Positions 17,105 to 26,598 of a stretch of 64,000 bases of DNA are shown in pieces. The notes beneath the pieces were generated by a model that worked only from the letters and a program-made list of their open reading frames with translations, was not told the origin of the DNA and made no database searches. A program made the position numbers and the translations under genes. The stretch spans positions 62,001-126,000 of the forward strand of contig NZ_MKIN01000022.1 in NCBI RefSeq assembly GCF_001938985.1, read 5' to 3'. Position 1 is the first letter of the stretch; the number at the start of each line of letters is the position of its first letter. Source of the DNA: Gillisella taibaishanensis. GTDB lineage: Bacteria > Pseudomonadota > Alphaproteobacteria > Rhizobiales > Rhizobiaceae.

Positions 17105-19186
17105 ATGGCGTTGACCACAGTATCGAAGGATCAGGCTCGCAAACGTCCATCCCGCCCTACGCGCAAAGCGCCGGAAGCCGGGGCAAAAGACCCAGCCACA
17201 AAGGTTAAGTCCTCTGCCAAGGCAGCCCAGCCACAAAAGGCCGATGACAACGGCGCAGCCCGGCAGTCCGCTGCGAATCAGCAGCCAAACATGACCAAGA
17301 CCGCAGCAGGCCAGGCCAGCGCGGATAAGCCGGGCGCCGACAAGGCTGGCGCGGGCCATGGGGGTCAGGCAGGCGCTGGCGCCGCAGGTTTCGACCCTTC
17401 GATGATCGAGCCCTATATCGTCAAGGACCCGGAGGCTCTGGCAGTCAATCTGGCCAAAGCGCTGGAAAATCTCGGCAAGGCCGCCTCCACCTGGCTCGCA
17501 CCGCGCGAAAAGGGTGAGATCAACGATCCCGTCGCCGAGCCGGCGGTGGAGCTGGTCAAGACCCTGACCGGCGTTGCCGAATACTGGATGGCCGACCCGC
17601 AGCGCAGCCTGGAGGCGCAGACGCATCTGATGACATCGCTGTTTGGTGTCTGGATGAAGAGCATGACCCGCTTTTCCATGCCGATGGCGGCCACGCCGGC
17701 GGCGGAGCCTATCAAGGACAAGCGCTTTGCCGATGCGGACTGGCAGCGCAATCCCTTCTTCGATTTCCTGCGTCAGGCCTATCTCGTTCTATCGGACTGG
17801 GCCGAGAAGCTGGTCGAGAACACCGAGGGTATGGATGAGCATTCGCGCCACAAAGCCTTGTTCTACATGCGGCAGATGACGGCGGCGCTATCGCCAGTCA
17901 ACTTCGTCATGACCAATCCCCAGCTCTACCGTGAGACGGTCGCCACCAGCGGCGCCAATCTGGTCAAGGGCATGAAGATGTTCGCCGAAGACATGGCCGC
18001 CGGCCGCGGCGAGTTGAGGATGCGCCAGACCGATACATCGAAATTTGCCGTCGGCACCAATATGGCGCTGTCACCGGGCAAGGTCGTGGCGCAGAGCGAT
18101 GTCTGCGAAGTCATCCAGTACGAACCCTCGACGGACAAGGTGCTGAAGCGGCCATTGCTGATCTGCCCGCCCTGGATCAACAAATTCTATATTCTCGATC
18201 TCAATCCGGAAAAGAGCTTCATCAAATATTGCGTCGACAAGGGCCACACGGTCTTCGTGATCTCCTGGGTCAATCCTGATGAGCGCCATGCAAAGAAGGA
18301 CTGGCTGTCCTATATTCGTGAGGGCGTCGATTTCGCGCTCGATACGGTGGAAAAGGCAACCGGCGAGAAACAGGTCAATGCCATCGGCTATTGCGTCGGC
18401 GGCACGCTTTTGTCGGCGGCCATGGCGCTGCATGCCAAGGAAGGCGATACCCGCATCGCCAGCGCCACGCTGTTTACCACCCAGGTGGATTTCACCTATG
18501 CCGGCGATCTCAAGGTCTTCGTCGATGAGGAACAGGTGCGCGGCCTGGAAGAGCGCATGAAGCAAAAGGGCTATCTCGATGGCTCGAAAATGGCGACCGC
18601 TTTCAACATGCTGCGCTCGTCCGAACTAATCTGGCCCTATTTCGTCAACAACTACCTGAAGGGCCAGGACCCGACCGCCTTCGACCTACTCTATTGGAAC
18701 GCCGATTCGACCCGGATGGCAGCGGCCAATCACTCCTTCTACCTGCGCAACTGCTATCTCGAAAACAATCTGGCGCGCGGCAAGATGGAATTGGATGGCA
18801 AGACCCTGTCGCTAAAGGACGTCAAGATCCCGATCTACAATCTCGCCACCAAGGAAGACCACATCGCGCCGGCAAAGTCGGTCTTCATCGGCTCTGCCTG
18901 CTTCGGTGGCCCCGTGACCTATGTGATGAGCGGCTCGGGCCATATCGCCGGCGTTGTCAATCCGCCGGACAAGCGCAAATATCAGTTCTGGACCAATGGC
19001 AAGCCGGATGGCAGCTTCGAGGATTGGGTGGCGACCGCTGAGGAGACGCCGGGCTCCTGGTGGCCACATTGGCAGCAATGGATCGAAAGCCTGGACAAGC
19101 GGCGTGTCGATGCCCGCCTGCCCGGCGGAAATGCGCTAAACGCCATTGGCGATGCGCCCGGCTCCTACGTGCTGGAGCGCGTCTGA
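17105..19186 (+). CDS. phaC: Class I poly(3-hydroxyalkanoate) synthase
   Basis: A 693-residue polymerase that joins hydroxyacyl-CoA units into PHA at the granule surface. The conserved core starts near residue 95 (FDPSMIEPYIVKDPEALAVN). The lipase-like box GYCVGG has nucleophile Cys430, and the catalytic Asp and His lie in KEDHIAPAKS and SGHIAGVVNPP. The first 90 residues are Ala/Lys/Gln-rich and seem absent from some rhizobial PhaC proteins I recall. The ATG at 17105 has its GGGGAG almost touching it, so a later start (ATG at 17291) is possible. Confidence 0.94.
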   Translation: MALTTVSKDQARKRPSRPTRKAPEAGAKDPATKVKSSAKAAQPQKADDNGAARQSAANQQPNMTKTAAGQASADKPGADKAGAGHGGQAGAGAAGFDPSMIEPYIVKDPEALAVNLAKALENLGKAASTWLAPREKGEINDPVAEPAVELVKTLTGVAEYWMADPQRSLEAQTHLMTSLFGVWMKSMTRFSMPMAATPAAEPIKDKRFADADWQRNPFFDFLRQAYLVLSDWAEKLVENTEGMDEHSRHKALFYMRQMTAALSPVNFVMTNPQLYRETVATSGANLVKGMKMFAEDMAAGRGELRMRQTDTSKFAVGTNMALSPGKVVAQSDVCEVIQYEPSTDKVLKRPLLICPPWINKFYILDLNPEKSFIKYCVDKGHTVFVISWVNPDERHAKKDWLSYIREGVDFALDTVEKATGEKQVNAIGYCVGGTLLSAAMALHAKEGDTRIASATLFTTQVDFTYAGDLKVFVDEEQVRGLEERMKQKGYLDGSKMATAFNMLRSSELIWPYFVNNYLKGQDPTAFDLLYWNADSTRMAAANHSFYLRNCYLENNLARGKMELDGKTLSLKDVKIPIYNLATKEDHIAPAKSVFIGSACFGGPVTYVMSGSGHIAGVVNPPDKRKYQFWTNGKPDGSFEDWVATAEETPGSWWPHWQQWIESLDKRRVDARLPGGNALNAIGDAPGSYVLERV

Positions 19187-19190
19187 ACGC

Positions 19191-19898
19191 ATGATCTTCG
19201 ACCCACCGCTGGTGGCGGCAACCCTCATCCGCCGTTACAAGCGCTTCCTGTTCGACGCTGTCCTGGAGGATGGGCGTGAGATCGCCGGCTTCTGCGCCAA
19301 TACCGGCTCGATGCGCGGGCTGACCACGCCCGGTTCGCGCATCTATCTGTCGCAGCATGACAGCCCGAACCGCAAGTATCGCTATGCTTTCGAGATGATA
19401 GAGGCTGAAGGCACCTTGGTTGGCGTCAATACCGCCCTGCCCAACCGCCTGGCACAGGAGGCAATCCGGCTCGGCTTGGTCAGCGATCTCTTACACTACG
19501 AGAAAATCCGCACCGAGCAGCGCTACGGCGAAAACTCCCGCATCGACCTGCTGCTGTCGGCGCCTGACAGGGTCGATTGCTATGTCGAGATCAAGAACGT
19601 CCATTTCGTCAGGCAGACGGGATTGGCTGAATTTCCAGACAGCGTCACCACACGCGGCGCCAAGCATCTGAACGAGATGGCAAAGCTGGTGGCATCAGGT
19701 ACAAGGGCCGTAATGCTCTACGTGATCCAGCGACCAGATTGCGAGGCGCTGGCGATCTCAGCCGATCTCGACCCCGCCTATGGCCGCGCCTTTACGGCAG
19801 CGGTGGCGCAAGGGGTCGAAGCCTATGCCGTCAAGTGCAGCGTGACGCCTGAGGGCATTGCTCCGGTTCGAGGCGTGCCGGTGCGTCTTACTGTCTAG
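19191..19898 (+). CDS. sfsA: SfsA family protein
   Basis: A 235-residue protein of the sugar fermentation stimulation family, which has an OB-like N-terminus and a nuclease-like C-terminal fold and is reported to bind DNA. Motifs seen: RRYKRFLFDAVLEDGREI, CANTGSMRGL, NTALPNRLAQEAI, SRIDLLL and YVEIKNVHFV, the last with nuclease-like acidic residues. It starts 4 bases after phaC with no clear ribosome site of its own, suggesting translational coupling. Its end abuts the convergent YeiH gene. Confidence 0.92.
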   Translation: MIFDPPLVAATLIRRYKRFLFDAVLEDGREIAGFCANTGSMRGLTTPGSRIYLSQHDSPNRKYRYAFEMIEAEGTLVGVNTALPNRLAQEAIRLGLVSDLLHYEKIRTEQRYGENSRIDLLLSAPDRVDCYVEIKNVHFVRQTGLAEFPDSVTTRGAKHLNEMAKLVASGTRAVMLYVIQRPDCEALAISADLDPAYGRAFTAAVAQGVEAYAVKCSVTPEGIAPVRGVPVRLTV

Positions 19899-20972
19899 CT
19901 ACCCCATCAGCCCTGATATCATCAGCGCGATGCCAGTCAGGGCCATGATCGACAGGCTGCCGGCGGCGAGAACGCGACCGCCAGAGGCAAGCAAACCGCG
20001 CAGATTGACCTGAAGCCCAAGGGCGGCCATCGAAAGGGTGGTGAAAAAACCGGAAATATGTTGCGACGGTGCAATCAGACCCTGAGGCAATAGGCCAGCC
20101 GAGCGGGCAAGCATCATTGCCAGGAAGCCGAGGATGAACCAGGGCGCCAAATGCGCAAAGCCTATCTTCGCCGCACCCTCCCGTCCCTCGCCTCTGCGGC
20201 TGGAAATCATGCCCAGCGCCAACAGAACAGGTCCGAGCATCATCACCCGCACCAGCTTTACCAACGTGCCAACATGCAGGCTGACCAAACCGAAAGATGA
20301 CGTTGCCGCCAGCACCTGCGGCACAGCATAGACCACCATGCCAGCGACCATGCCGTAATGGCGGGCGTCAAGCCCAGCCAAGGCCCCGAGCAGCGGCAGA
20401 AGCAGCACGACGAGAATTCCGAGCACGGCTGTGAAGGCAATGGACGAGGCCACCTCATTCGCATCCGCGCCGATTACAGGCGCCGCCGCCATGATCGCGG
20501 AATTGCCGCAGATAGAATTGCCGCAGGCCACAAGCAGTGCCGGGCGATGCGAAAGCCCCAACAAACGACCGATTCCATAGCTGCTGACAAGACCGCAGCA
20601 GACCAGAGCCATGATACCAAGCACGAGCGCCAGGCCATCGCCAGCAATCTCCTGAAGGCTTATCGATGCGCCGAGCAGCACAATGGCCGCCTCCAGCACG
20701 ATCTTGGCGCAGAAATGAACCCCTGGCTGCACCTTTGGCGATAGCGCCAGCAGACTGTTGACCAATGTGCCGAGCAGGATGCACCAGACGAGCGGATCGA
20801 CGGGCATTACCCCGGTTGCCCATTGCAATCCATAGGTCACGCCATAGCCGCAAAGCGACACGCCGGTCGCGAGCGCTATCCCCGGCAATAGCCTCGACAG
20901 CCGGCCGCGGCCGATGCTTTCCGGACTAATGAAGCGGTCGGTGGCGGTACCGGAGTGAGAAGACGTGCGCAT
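19899..20972 (-). CDS. YeiH/UPF0324 putative sulfate-type exporter
   Basis: A 357-residue membrane protein with about ten predicted hydrophobic helices. Family motifs are WCILLGTLVNSLL, EAAIVLLGASISLQEI and the hallmark GNSICGNSAIMA, where the family has its substrate-site helix break. YeiH-type proteins are described as putative sulfate or sulfonate exporters, mostly without direct proof. It is divergent from a LysR regulator with a palindrome between them, like the enteric yeiH-yeiE pair, so that regulator probably controls it. Confidence 0.9.
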   Translation of the reverse strand: MRTSSHSGTATDRFISPESIGRGRLSRLLPGIALATGVSLCGYGVTYGLQWATGVMPVDPLVWCILLGTLVNSLLALSPKVQPGVHFCAKIVLEAAIVLLGASISLQEIAGDGLALVLGIMALVCCGLVSSYGIGRLLGLSHRPALLVACGNSICGNSAIMAAAPVIGADANEVASSIAFTAVLGILVVLLLPLLGALAGLDARHYGMVAGMVVYAVPQVLAATSSFGLVSLHVGTLVKLVRVMMLGPVLLALGMISSRRGEGREGAAKIGFAHLAPWFILGFLAMMLARSAGLLPQGLIAPSQHISGFFTTLSMAALGLQVNLRGLLASGGRVLAAGSLSIMALTGIALMISGLMG

Positions 20973-21027
20973 GGTGAAAACCCTTGATCAACTAAACTGG
21001 TTTTGCGCCCTCGGTTCGTTTCACTCC

Positions 21028-21044
21028 ATCGCATAATATGCGAT
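21028..21044. promoter_or_regulatory. Candidate LysR operator
   Basis: A perfect 7-bp inverted repeat, ATCGCAT-AAT-ATGCGAT, in the 119-base gap between the divergent YeiH and LysR genes. Its size and T-N11-A geometry (T21029 to A21043 region) suit a LysR-type recognition site. Confidence 0.6.
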
Positions 21045-21091
21045 AGTTCATGCGAAAATATTTCACGATCACTTTTGCAAGGCATCCTTCC

Positions 21092-22003
21092 ATGACCCTC
21101 GAGCAACTTGCGATCTTTCTGGCCGTGGCCGAACGTCAGCACGTGACGCGGGCAGCGCAAGCGCTCGGCTTGACCCCATCCGCGGTCAGCGCCGCCATCC
21201 GCGCATTGGAAACCAATCACGATGTGCTGCTGTTTGACCGGGTAGGGCGCGGTATCGAATTGACTCAAGCGGGCAGGATCTTTCTGGAGGAAGCCCGCGC
21301 CACGCTTGCTGCAGCCAATCGCGCCACTCTCGTGCTGGCCGAATTGGGCGGGCTGAATCGTGGAAGGCTCGCCCTCTATGCCAGCCAGACCGTTGCCGGC
21401 CATTGGCTGCCGCGCCAGATGATGCGCTTTCGCGCCCGCTATCCCGAGATCATACTCGATCTAACCATCGGCAATTCGGCCTCTGTCGCCGAAGCGGTGG
21501 AAGGCGGTCGCGCGGAACTTGGCTTCGTCGAGGCGGAGATACCCTCGCAGGTTCTCTCACATCTTGTCGTGGCCGAGGATGAGATGGTGATCGTCGTGCC
21601 CAAGGGGCATCCGCTTACGCAGCCGGTTGCCGATCTGCCGGCAGCGCTTGCCGCCAGCCGCTGGGTTCTGCGCGAGCCGGGTTCCGGCACCCGCGCCTAT
21701 TTCGAGCAAGCGATGCAGAGCCTGGGCATCGACCCACACCAACTGGTGATCGCCCTCACCTTCCCATCCAACGAGGCGGTATTGTCGGCCTTGACGGAAG
21801 GCGGCTGCGCCAGCCTGCTATCGCGCTCGACAGTTCAGGCGCTGGTCGAAACCGATGCGCTGGCGATCGTGCCGGTGCCGCTTGCGCCGCGGCGGTTCAC
21901 AGCGCTTCGCCACCGGGAACGACGGATGAGCGGCGCGGCGCGGCAGTTCCTGCAATTATGCTCGCAGCCGGACGACCATGGTCGCAGTCTGTTCAAGAAT
22001 TGA
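21092..22003 (+). CDS. LysR-family regulator (YeiE-like)
   Basis: A 303-residue LTTR. The N-terminal winged HTH is MTLEQLAIFLAVAERQHVT, then AAQALGLTPSAVSAAIRALE and LFDRVGRGIELTQAG. A linker helix and the two-lobed inducer-binding domain follow (GRLALYASQTVAGHWLPRQM; LREPGSGTRAYFEQAM). ATG 21092 is chosen because the HTH starts there, with AAGG 10 bases upstream. Divergent placement from the YeiH transporter, and the palindrome at 21028-21044, suggest control of the transporter and itself. The ligand cannot be told from sequence. Confidence 0.93.
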   Translation: MTLEQLAIFLAVAERQHVTRAAQALGLTPSAVSAAIRALETNHDVLLFDRVGRGIELTQAGRIFLEEARATLAAANRATLVLAELGGLNRGRLALYASQTVAGHWLPRQMMRFRARYPEIILDLTIGNSASVAEAVEGGRAELGFVEAEIPSQVLSHLVVAEDEMVIVVPKGHPLTQPVADLPAALAASRWVLREPGSGTRAYFEQAMQSLGIDPHQLVIALTFPSNEAVLSALTEGGCASLLSRSTVQALVETDALAIVPVPLAPRRFTALRHRERRMSGAARQFLQLCSQPDDHGRSLFKN

Positions 22004-22082
22004 GCGCAACCGTCCGAACGTGATGGACGAACAACCTCTGCCTGCGGTATGTAAAACGCTGGAATGAATGCGGGACAGTTGA

Positions 22083-22919
22083 ATGGTAAATTACATCGAC
22101 GCGGCGACCGCGCCGCTCAAGAATACCGGCGCGATACGCCTTTACGGTTCGGACGCTTTCGAGGCGATGCGCAAGGCCTGCCAGGTCACGGCGCGATGCC
22201 TCGATGCCCTCGTGCCGATCGTCAAGCCGGGCGTGACGACCAATGAGATCGACCGTTTCGTGTTCGAATTCGGCATGGACCATGGCGTGCTGCCGGCAAC
22301 GCTGAATTATCGCGGTTATCGCCATTCGGTCTGCACCTCGATCAACCATGTTGTCTGCCACGGCATTCCCGATGACAAGCCGCTACGCGAAGGCGATATC
22401 GTCAATATCGACGTCACCTATGTCGTTGATGGCTGGCACGGCGATTCGAGCCGGATGTACCCGGTCGGCGAGATCAAGCGCTCCGCCGAGCGGCTTTTGG
22501 AAGTCACCCATGAATGCCTGATGCGCGGCATTGCCGCCGTGCGTCCGGGCGCCCGCACCGGCGCGATCGGCGCGGCGATCCAGAGCTTTGCTGAGGCGCA
22601 GCGCTGCTCCGTCGTGCGCGATTTCTGCGGTCACGGTGTCGGCCAACTGTTTCACGACAGCCCGAATATCCTGCATTACGGTAAGGCGGATGAAGGTCCT
22701 GAAATCCGTGAGGGCATGATCTTCACCATCGAGCCAATGATCAACCTCGGCAAGCCGCATGTGAAGGTTCTGGCCGATGGCTGGACCGCCGTCACCCGCG
22801 ACCGTTCGCTGACAGCCCAATACGAACATGCCGTCGGCGTCACCGCCACGGGCTGCGAGATCTTCACGCTGTCGCCCGCTGGCCTCGACCGGCCGGGCCT
22901 GCCACCCTTACAAGGCTGA
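22083..22919 (+). CDS. map: Methionine aminopeptidase type I
   Basis: A 278-residue enzyme that removes the initiator Met from new proteins. Metal-ligand regions are visible: NHVVCHGIPDDKPLREGDIVNIDVTY with its first Asp, DGWHGDSSRMY with the second Asp, CGHGVGQLFHDSPNI with His, FTIEPMIN with Glu and TAQYEHAVGVT with the last Glu. The N-terminus MVNYIDAATAPLKNTGAIRL suits rhizobial homologues. It is followed after 3 bases by radC on the same strand. Confidence 0.96.
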   Translation: MVNYIDAATAPLKNTGAIRLYGSDAFEAMRKACQVTARCLDALVPIVKPGVTTNEIDRFVFEFGMDHGVLPATLNYRGYRHSVCTSINHVVCHGIPDDKPLREGDIVNIDVTYVVDGWHGDSSRMYPVGEIKRSAERLLEVTHECLMRGIAAVRPGARTGAIGAAIQSFAEAQRCSVVRDFCGHGVGQLFHDSPNILHYGKADEGPEIREGMIFTIEPMINLGKPHVKVLADGWTAVTRDRSLTAQYEHAVGVTATGCEIFTLSPAGLDRPGLPPLQG

Positions 22920-22922
22920 GCG

Positions 22923-23765
22923 ATGAACCGGCCGCCGCGTCTTCCGCTCTCCGACGAGCCAGAACAGGTTTCGCTTCCAGACGATATCGAGGCGGAGGCC
23001 TTTGATGACGAGCAGGATGAGCGTGGCTTTTTTGCCGAGCAGGTGCAAAAGCCGAAAGCCGTCAAGAAGGCGCCCGAGCCGGCGACCAAGCAGGTGGAGC
23101 ATTATCACGGCCACCGCGAGCGGTTACGTCAGCGCTTCAAGGAGAAGGGCGACGAGGCGCTTGCCGATTACGAGGTGCTGGAACTGCTGCTATTCCGGCT
23201 GATCCCGAGACGCGACACCAAGCCGATTGCCAAGGCCCTGCTCGACCGGTTCGGCAGCCTGGCCGGCGTGTTCGGGGCCAAGCACAGCCTGCTGCAGGAA
23301 GTAAAAGGCATCGGTGAAACCGTCGCCCTCGATCTCAAGCTGATCTCGTCAGCTTCGCAACGCATGCTGAAAAGCGAGTTGAAGGGCAAGCAGGTCCTGT
23401 CATCGTGGTCGAGCGTTATCGATTACTGCCATGCGGCCATGGCCTATGAGACGACAGAACAATTCCGCATCCTGTTTCTCGACAAGCGCAATGCGCTGAT
23501 TGCCGACGAGATCCAGGGCCGCGGCACCGTCGATCATACGCCCGTCTATCCTCGCGAAGTGGTCAAGCGCGCCCTGGAGCTTTCGGCAACGGCCATCATC
23601 CTTGTGCACAATCATCCCAGCGGCGATCCGACCCCGTCGCGCGCCGATATCGACATGACCAAGACGATCATCGATACCGCCAAGCCGCTTGGTATTACCG
23701 TGCATGACCACGTGATCATCGGCAAACAGGGACATGCCAGCCTGAAGGGGCTGCGGCTGATCTGA
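22923..23765 (+). CDS. radC: RadC-family JAB-domain protein
   Basis: A 280-residue protein. After a charged N-terminal 55 residues come the helix-hairpin-helix-like UPF0758 part ([39 protein letters not shown]) and then the JAMM-type metal site with [16 protein letters not shown]. RadC proteins were linked to DNA repair, but the enzymatic role is unsettled. It starts 3 bases after map, so an operon is likely. Confidence 0.93.
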   Translation: MNRPPRLPLSDEPEQVSLPDDIEAEAFDDEQDERGFFAEQVQKPKAVKKAPEPATKQVEHYHGHRERLRQRFKEKGDEALADYEVLELLLFRLIPRRDTKPIAKALLDRFGSLAGVFGAKHSLLQEVKGIGETVALDLKLISSASQRMLKSELKGKQVLSSWSSVIDYCHAAMAYETTEQFRILFLDKRNALIADEIQGRGTVDHTPVYPREVVKRALELSATAIILVHNHPSGDPTPSRADIDMTKTIIDTAKPLGITVHDHVIIGKQGHASLKGLRLI

Positions 23766-23919
23766 CACCCCGCGACGCCGCAGTTTTATGGGCGATCAAG
23801 CCGGTCGTCCCATGGCGAGACACTTGCGACATCTGCGCCGACTCTCCGTTAAGCGTGATCCTTTAGCCTTCGGTAAAGGACCTTCCGTATTCATGGAGAT
23901 TGACGGCAAGGAGCGAGCG

Positions 23920-24246
23920 ATGAGCATTTCCGGGATCTTGAACACGGCAACGTCAGGCATGCTGGCCCAGCAGGTTCGCGTCAGCAATGTCGCGAGCAAC
24001 ATCGCCAACGCCGATACACCGGGCTATCGCCGGTTGAATACCGATCTTTCCGCCGATGGCGCAGGCGTGACAGCCACAACGGCACGATCCACTCAGGAAC
24101 CCGTCACGCCTGATGTCTCCAATGTCGATCCCTTACAGGAGATGACCGAGATGATCGGGGCTCACCAGGCCTTCGCCGCCAATGCCAAAGTGTTTGAGGC
24201 CGGCGCCGACATGTGGGACATGCTGATGAGCATCAAGCGGGACTGA
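23920..24246 (+). CDS. Flagellar-rod-like small protein
   Basis: A 108-residue protein with an N-terminal flagellar basal-body rod motif (ATSGMLAQQVRVSNVASNIANADTPGYRR region) and the C-terminal rod helix (DPLQEMTEMIGAHQAFAANA and following), separated by only a short middle. It is shaped like a very short FlgB/FlgC, without the usual variable domain. AAGGAG at 23909 fixes the ATG at 23920. It is not next to other flagellar genes here. It could be a stand-alone rod protein of rhizobia or a remnant; the reading frame is intact. Confidence 0.82.
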   Translation: MSISGILNTATSGMLAQQVRVSNVASNIANADTPGYRRLNTDLSADGAGVTATTARSTQEPVTPDVSNVDPLQEMTEMIGAHQAFAANAKVFEAGADMWDMLMSIKRD

Positions 24247-24261
24247 CGCGCCGCGTCGCCC

Positions 24262-24888
24262 TCACCCGCCGAAATATTGCCGGGCCGCCAACGCCAGCGA
24301 CACCAGGCCGAAGCCGATCAGCAGGAATGCAGACCCGCGCTGCACCCAATGGGCAAAATTGTCAGGCAGACGGCGCTGTAGCCAGACGACCGCCCCACAG
24401 AGCGCAAACCACCAGGCAAGTGACCCCAGAAACACCCCGGCCACCAGGAAGAACGGGCTGATACCATCCGTATCGGCAAGACCGGCACCGGCAAACAAAG
24501 CGGCAAAGCCGAACACGGTCGCTGGATTGGTAATCGTTAGCGCAAAGGTGGAAACGGTCGTCCGGATAATGTCGCTCGCCTCGATCTCTGCCGCCGCAAT
24601 CAGCGGTCTGGGTGTCAGCATCCTGATGCCGATCACCAGAATTAAAATGCCCCCAACCAGCTTGAGCGGCAGCGAAATCTCAACAAGAAAATCCTGCATG
24701 GCCGCGAAACCGGCGGCAGCGGCGATGGCAAACACCATGTCACCAAGTGCCGCCCCAATCCCCGTTGAGACGCCATGCCAGAAGCCACGCTCCATCGTGC
24801 GGTTGATGCAGAGCGTGCCTATCGGCCCGATTGGCGCGGCCACGGCAACGCCGACCAGAAAGCCCTTGACCAGCAGGATGAACAGCAT
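24262..24888 (-). CDS. LysE/RhtB-family amino-acid exporter
   Basis: A protein of about 208 residues with six predicted membrane helices. The first holds the LysE hallmark GVAVAAPIGPIGTLCINRTM, followed by FWHGVSTGIGAALGD and later TITNPATVFGFAALF and SLAWWFALCG. Such proteins export amino acids or related solutes by proton exchange; the substrate is unknown. ATG 24888 is chosen over 24894 because GGAG then lies 6 bases upstream. The 390 bases to the next gene hold only two divergent promoter regions that I cannot resolve. Confidence 0.88.
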   Translation of the reverse strand: MLFILLVKGFLVGVAVAAPIGPIGTLCINRTMERGFWHGVSTGIGAALGDMVFAIAAAAGFAAMQDFLVEISLPLKLVGGILILVIGIRMLTPRPLIAAAEIEASDIIRTTVSTFALTITNPATVFGFAALFAGAGLADTDGISPFFLVAGVFLGSLAWWFALCGAVVWLQRRLPDNFAHWVQRGSAFLLIGFGLVSLALAARQYFGG

Positions 24889-25278
24889 CGACATCTCCGT
24901 CACAGAGGCCTTATCCGTGACGGATGAAAGCATAAAAAGGTCTCGCCAGCCCTGCGGCCGCTTCACGCCTGCCTAACGCTGCAAACGGCAATCCGGTTCG
25001 TGCGTTATGACATTAACCGTTGAAACAGCGCCGCTTCGGGTAAAGTACGCCCCCTGTACTGCATAATCCCTTAAATCGGAACAGGTTTTGGCCAAAGTTT
25101 CCGGCCAGTGGCGCAAGTGCTGAACCGGGCCCTTGTGGGCATGTCCCTTTTGCCTAATTCACGTCTTGCGAGACGGTGTCGGGGCGTGCAACGCTGCCGG
25201 GATGGCGCCATGGCCTGCCCCGTCACCTCCATAAGTGACAGCCATGGCAGGAGAAGAACAGTAGAAGGAGGAAACGGT

Positions 25279-26598
25279 ATGGCGAACGGACAGGCATCAA
25301 ATCCGCCGCAGGAGGGCACGGGCGACATGGCGCGCCGGCTGCGCTCGATTTTCAGCGGATCGATCGGCAACATGGTCGAGTATTACGACTTCTACGTCTA
25401 TTCGGCCTTCTCGCTCTATTTCGCACCGTCCTTCTTTCCCAACAGCAACCCGACCGCGCAATTGCTCAACACCGCGGGCATTTTCGCAGTCGGCTTCATC
25501 ATGCGCCCTGTCGGCGGCTGGTTCTTCGGTGCCTATGCCGACCGGCGCGGCCGCAAGTCGGCACTGACACTGTCCGTGCTACTGATGTGCTTCGGTTCGT
25601 TGATGATTGCGGTAACACCGGGCTTTGCCACGATCGGCTATGCCGCGCCCGCGGTCCTGATGCTGGCGCGCATGCTGCAAGGGCTCAGCCTTGGCGGCGA
25701 ATATGGTACCAGCGCCACCTATCTCTCGGAAATGGCCACGAAAGAGCGGCGCGGCTTCTACTCGAGCTTTCAATATGTCACGCTGATCAGCGGCCAGCTC
25801 TGCGCTATCCTGGTGCTGCTGCTCTTGCAAAAACTGCTGCTGACGCCGGCGGAGCTTGAGGCCTGGGGCTGGCGCATTCCCTTCGTCATCGGTGGCGGTT
25901 TGGCAATTATCGCCTTGTTTCTGCGCCGTAACATGGCCGAGACCGAACAGTTCAGCCGGACGGCAGGCAAAAACCTCGGTAGCCCGCTGCGTGAGTTGAT
26001 GAAGTATCCGAGACAAGTCGTGACCGTCATCGGCCTGACATTGGGCGGCACGGTCGCCTTCTATACCTACACGACCTACATGCAGAAATTTCTTGTGAAC
26101 ACCGTCCACCTCAGCAAGGACGATTCGACCCTGGTGTCGGCGGGGGCACTGTTCGTCTACATGTGCCTGCAGCCGGTGGTGGGCTGGATTTCCGATAAGA
26201 TCGGCCGGCGGCCCGTGCTGATCGCCTTCGGCGTGCTGGGCTCGATTTGCACCGTGCCGCTGCTGACGACGCTCAGCACCGCTTCAAATGCCTTCGAAGC
26301 CTTTTTGATCATCATCGCCGCACTGGTGATCGTGTCAGGTTATACGGCGATCAACGCGGTGGTGAAGGCGGAGCTGTTTCCAACTGGCGTACGCGCCTTG
26401 GGCGTTGGCCTGCCCTATGCGCTCACCGTGTCGATCTTTGGCGGCACAGCCGAATATGTCGCATTGTGGTTCAAGGAGGCTGGTGTCGAACACTGGTTCT
26501 ACTGGTATGTTTCGGGCTGCATCGCCGTGTCGCTGGTGGTCTATGCCGTCATGCCCGACACGCGCCAGACATCGCACATCGATCGCGAATCTGAGTGA
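25279..26598 (+). CDS. MFS metabolite:H+ symporter (KgtP-like)
   Basis: A 439-residue twelve-helix transporter of the metabolite:H+ symporter family. Family signs are IGNMVEYYDFYVYSAFSLYF, GAYADRRGRKSALTLSVLLM, GLSLGGEYGTSATYLSEM and YVALWFKEAG near the end. KgtP-type members import 2-oxoglutarate or similar dicarboxylates, and the helix-1 sequence favours that subgroup, but the substrate is not proven. AAGGAGG at 25265-25271 fixes ATG 25279; the long open frame upstream is not coding-like. The gene stands alone. Confidence 0.9.
   Translation: MANGQASNPPQEGTGDMARRLRSIFSGSIGNMVEYYDFYVYSAFSLYFAPSFFPNSNPTAQLLNTAGIFAVGFIMRPVGGWFFGAYADRRGRKSALTLSVLLMCFGSLMIAVTPGFATIGYAAPAVLMLARMLQGLSLGGEYGTSATYLSEMATKERRGFYSSFQYVTLISGQLCAILVLLLLQKLLLTPAELEAWGWRIPFVIGGGLAIIALFLRRNMAETEQFSRTAGKNLGSPLRELMKYPRQVVTVIGLTLGGTVAFYTYTTYMQKFLVNTVHLSKDDSTLVSAGALFVYMCLQPVVGWISDKIGRRPVLIAFGVLGSICTVPLLTTLSTASNAFEAFLIIIAALVIVSGYTAINAVVKAELFPTGVRALGVGLPYALTVSIFGGTAEYVALWFKEAGVEHWFYWYVSGCIAVSLVVYAVMPDTRQTSHIDRESE

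Noticed and set aside
25108..25278. Extended N-terminus of the MFS transporter
   Set aside because: AAGGAGG directly precedes ATG 25279 and the upstream translation is not protein-like.
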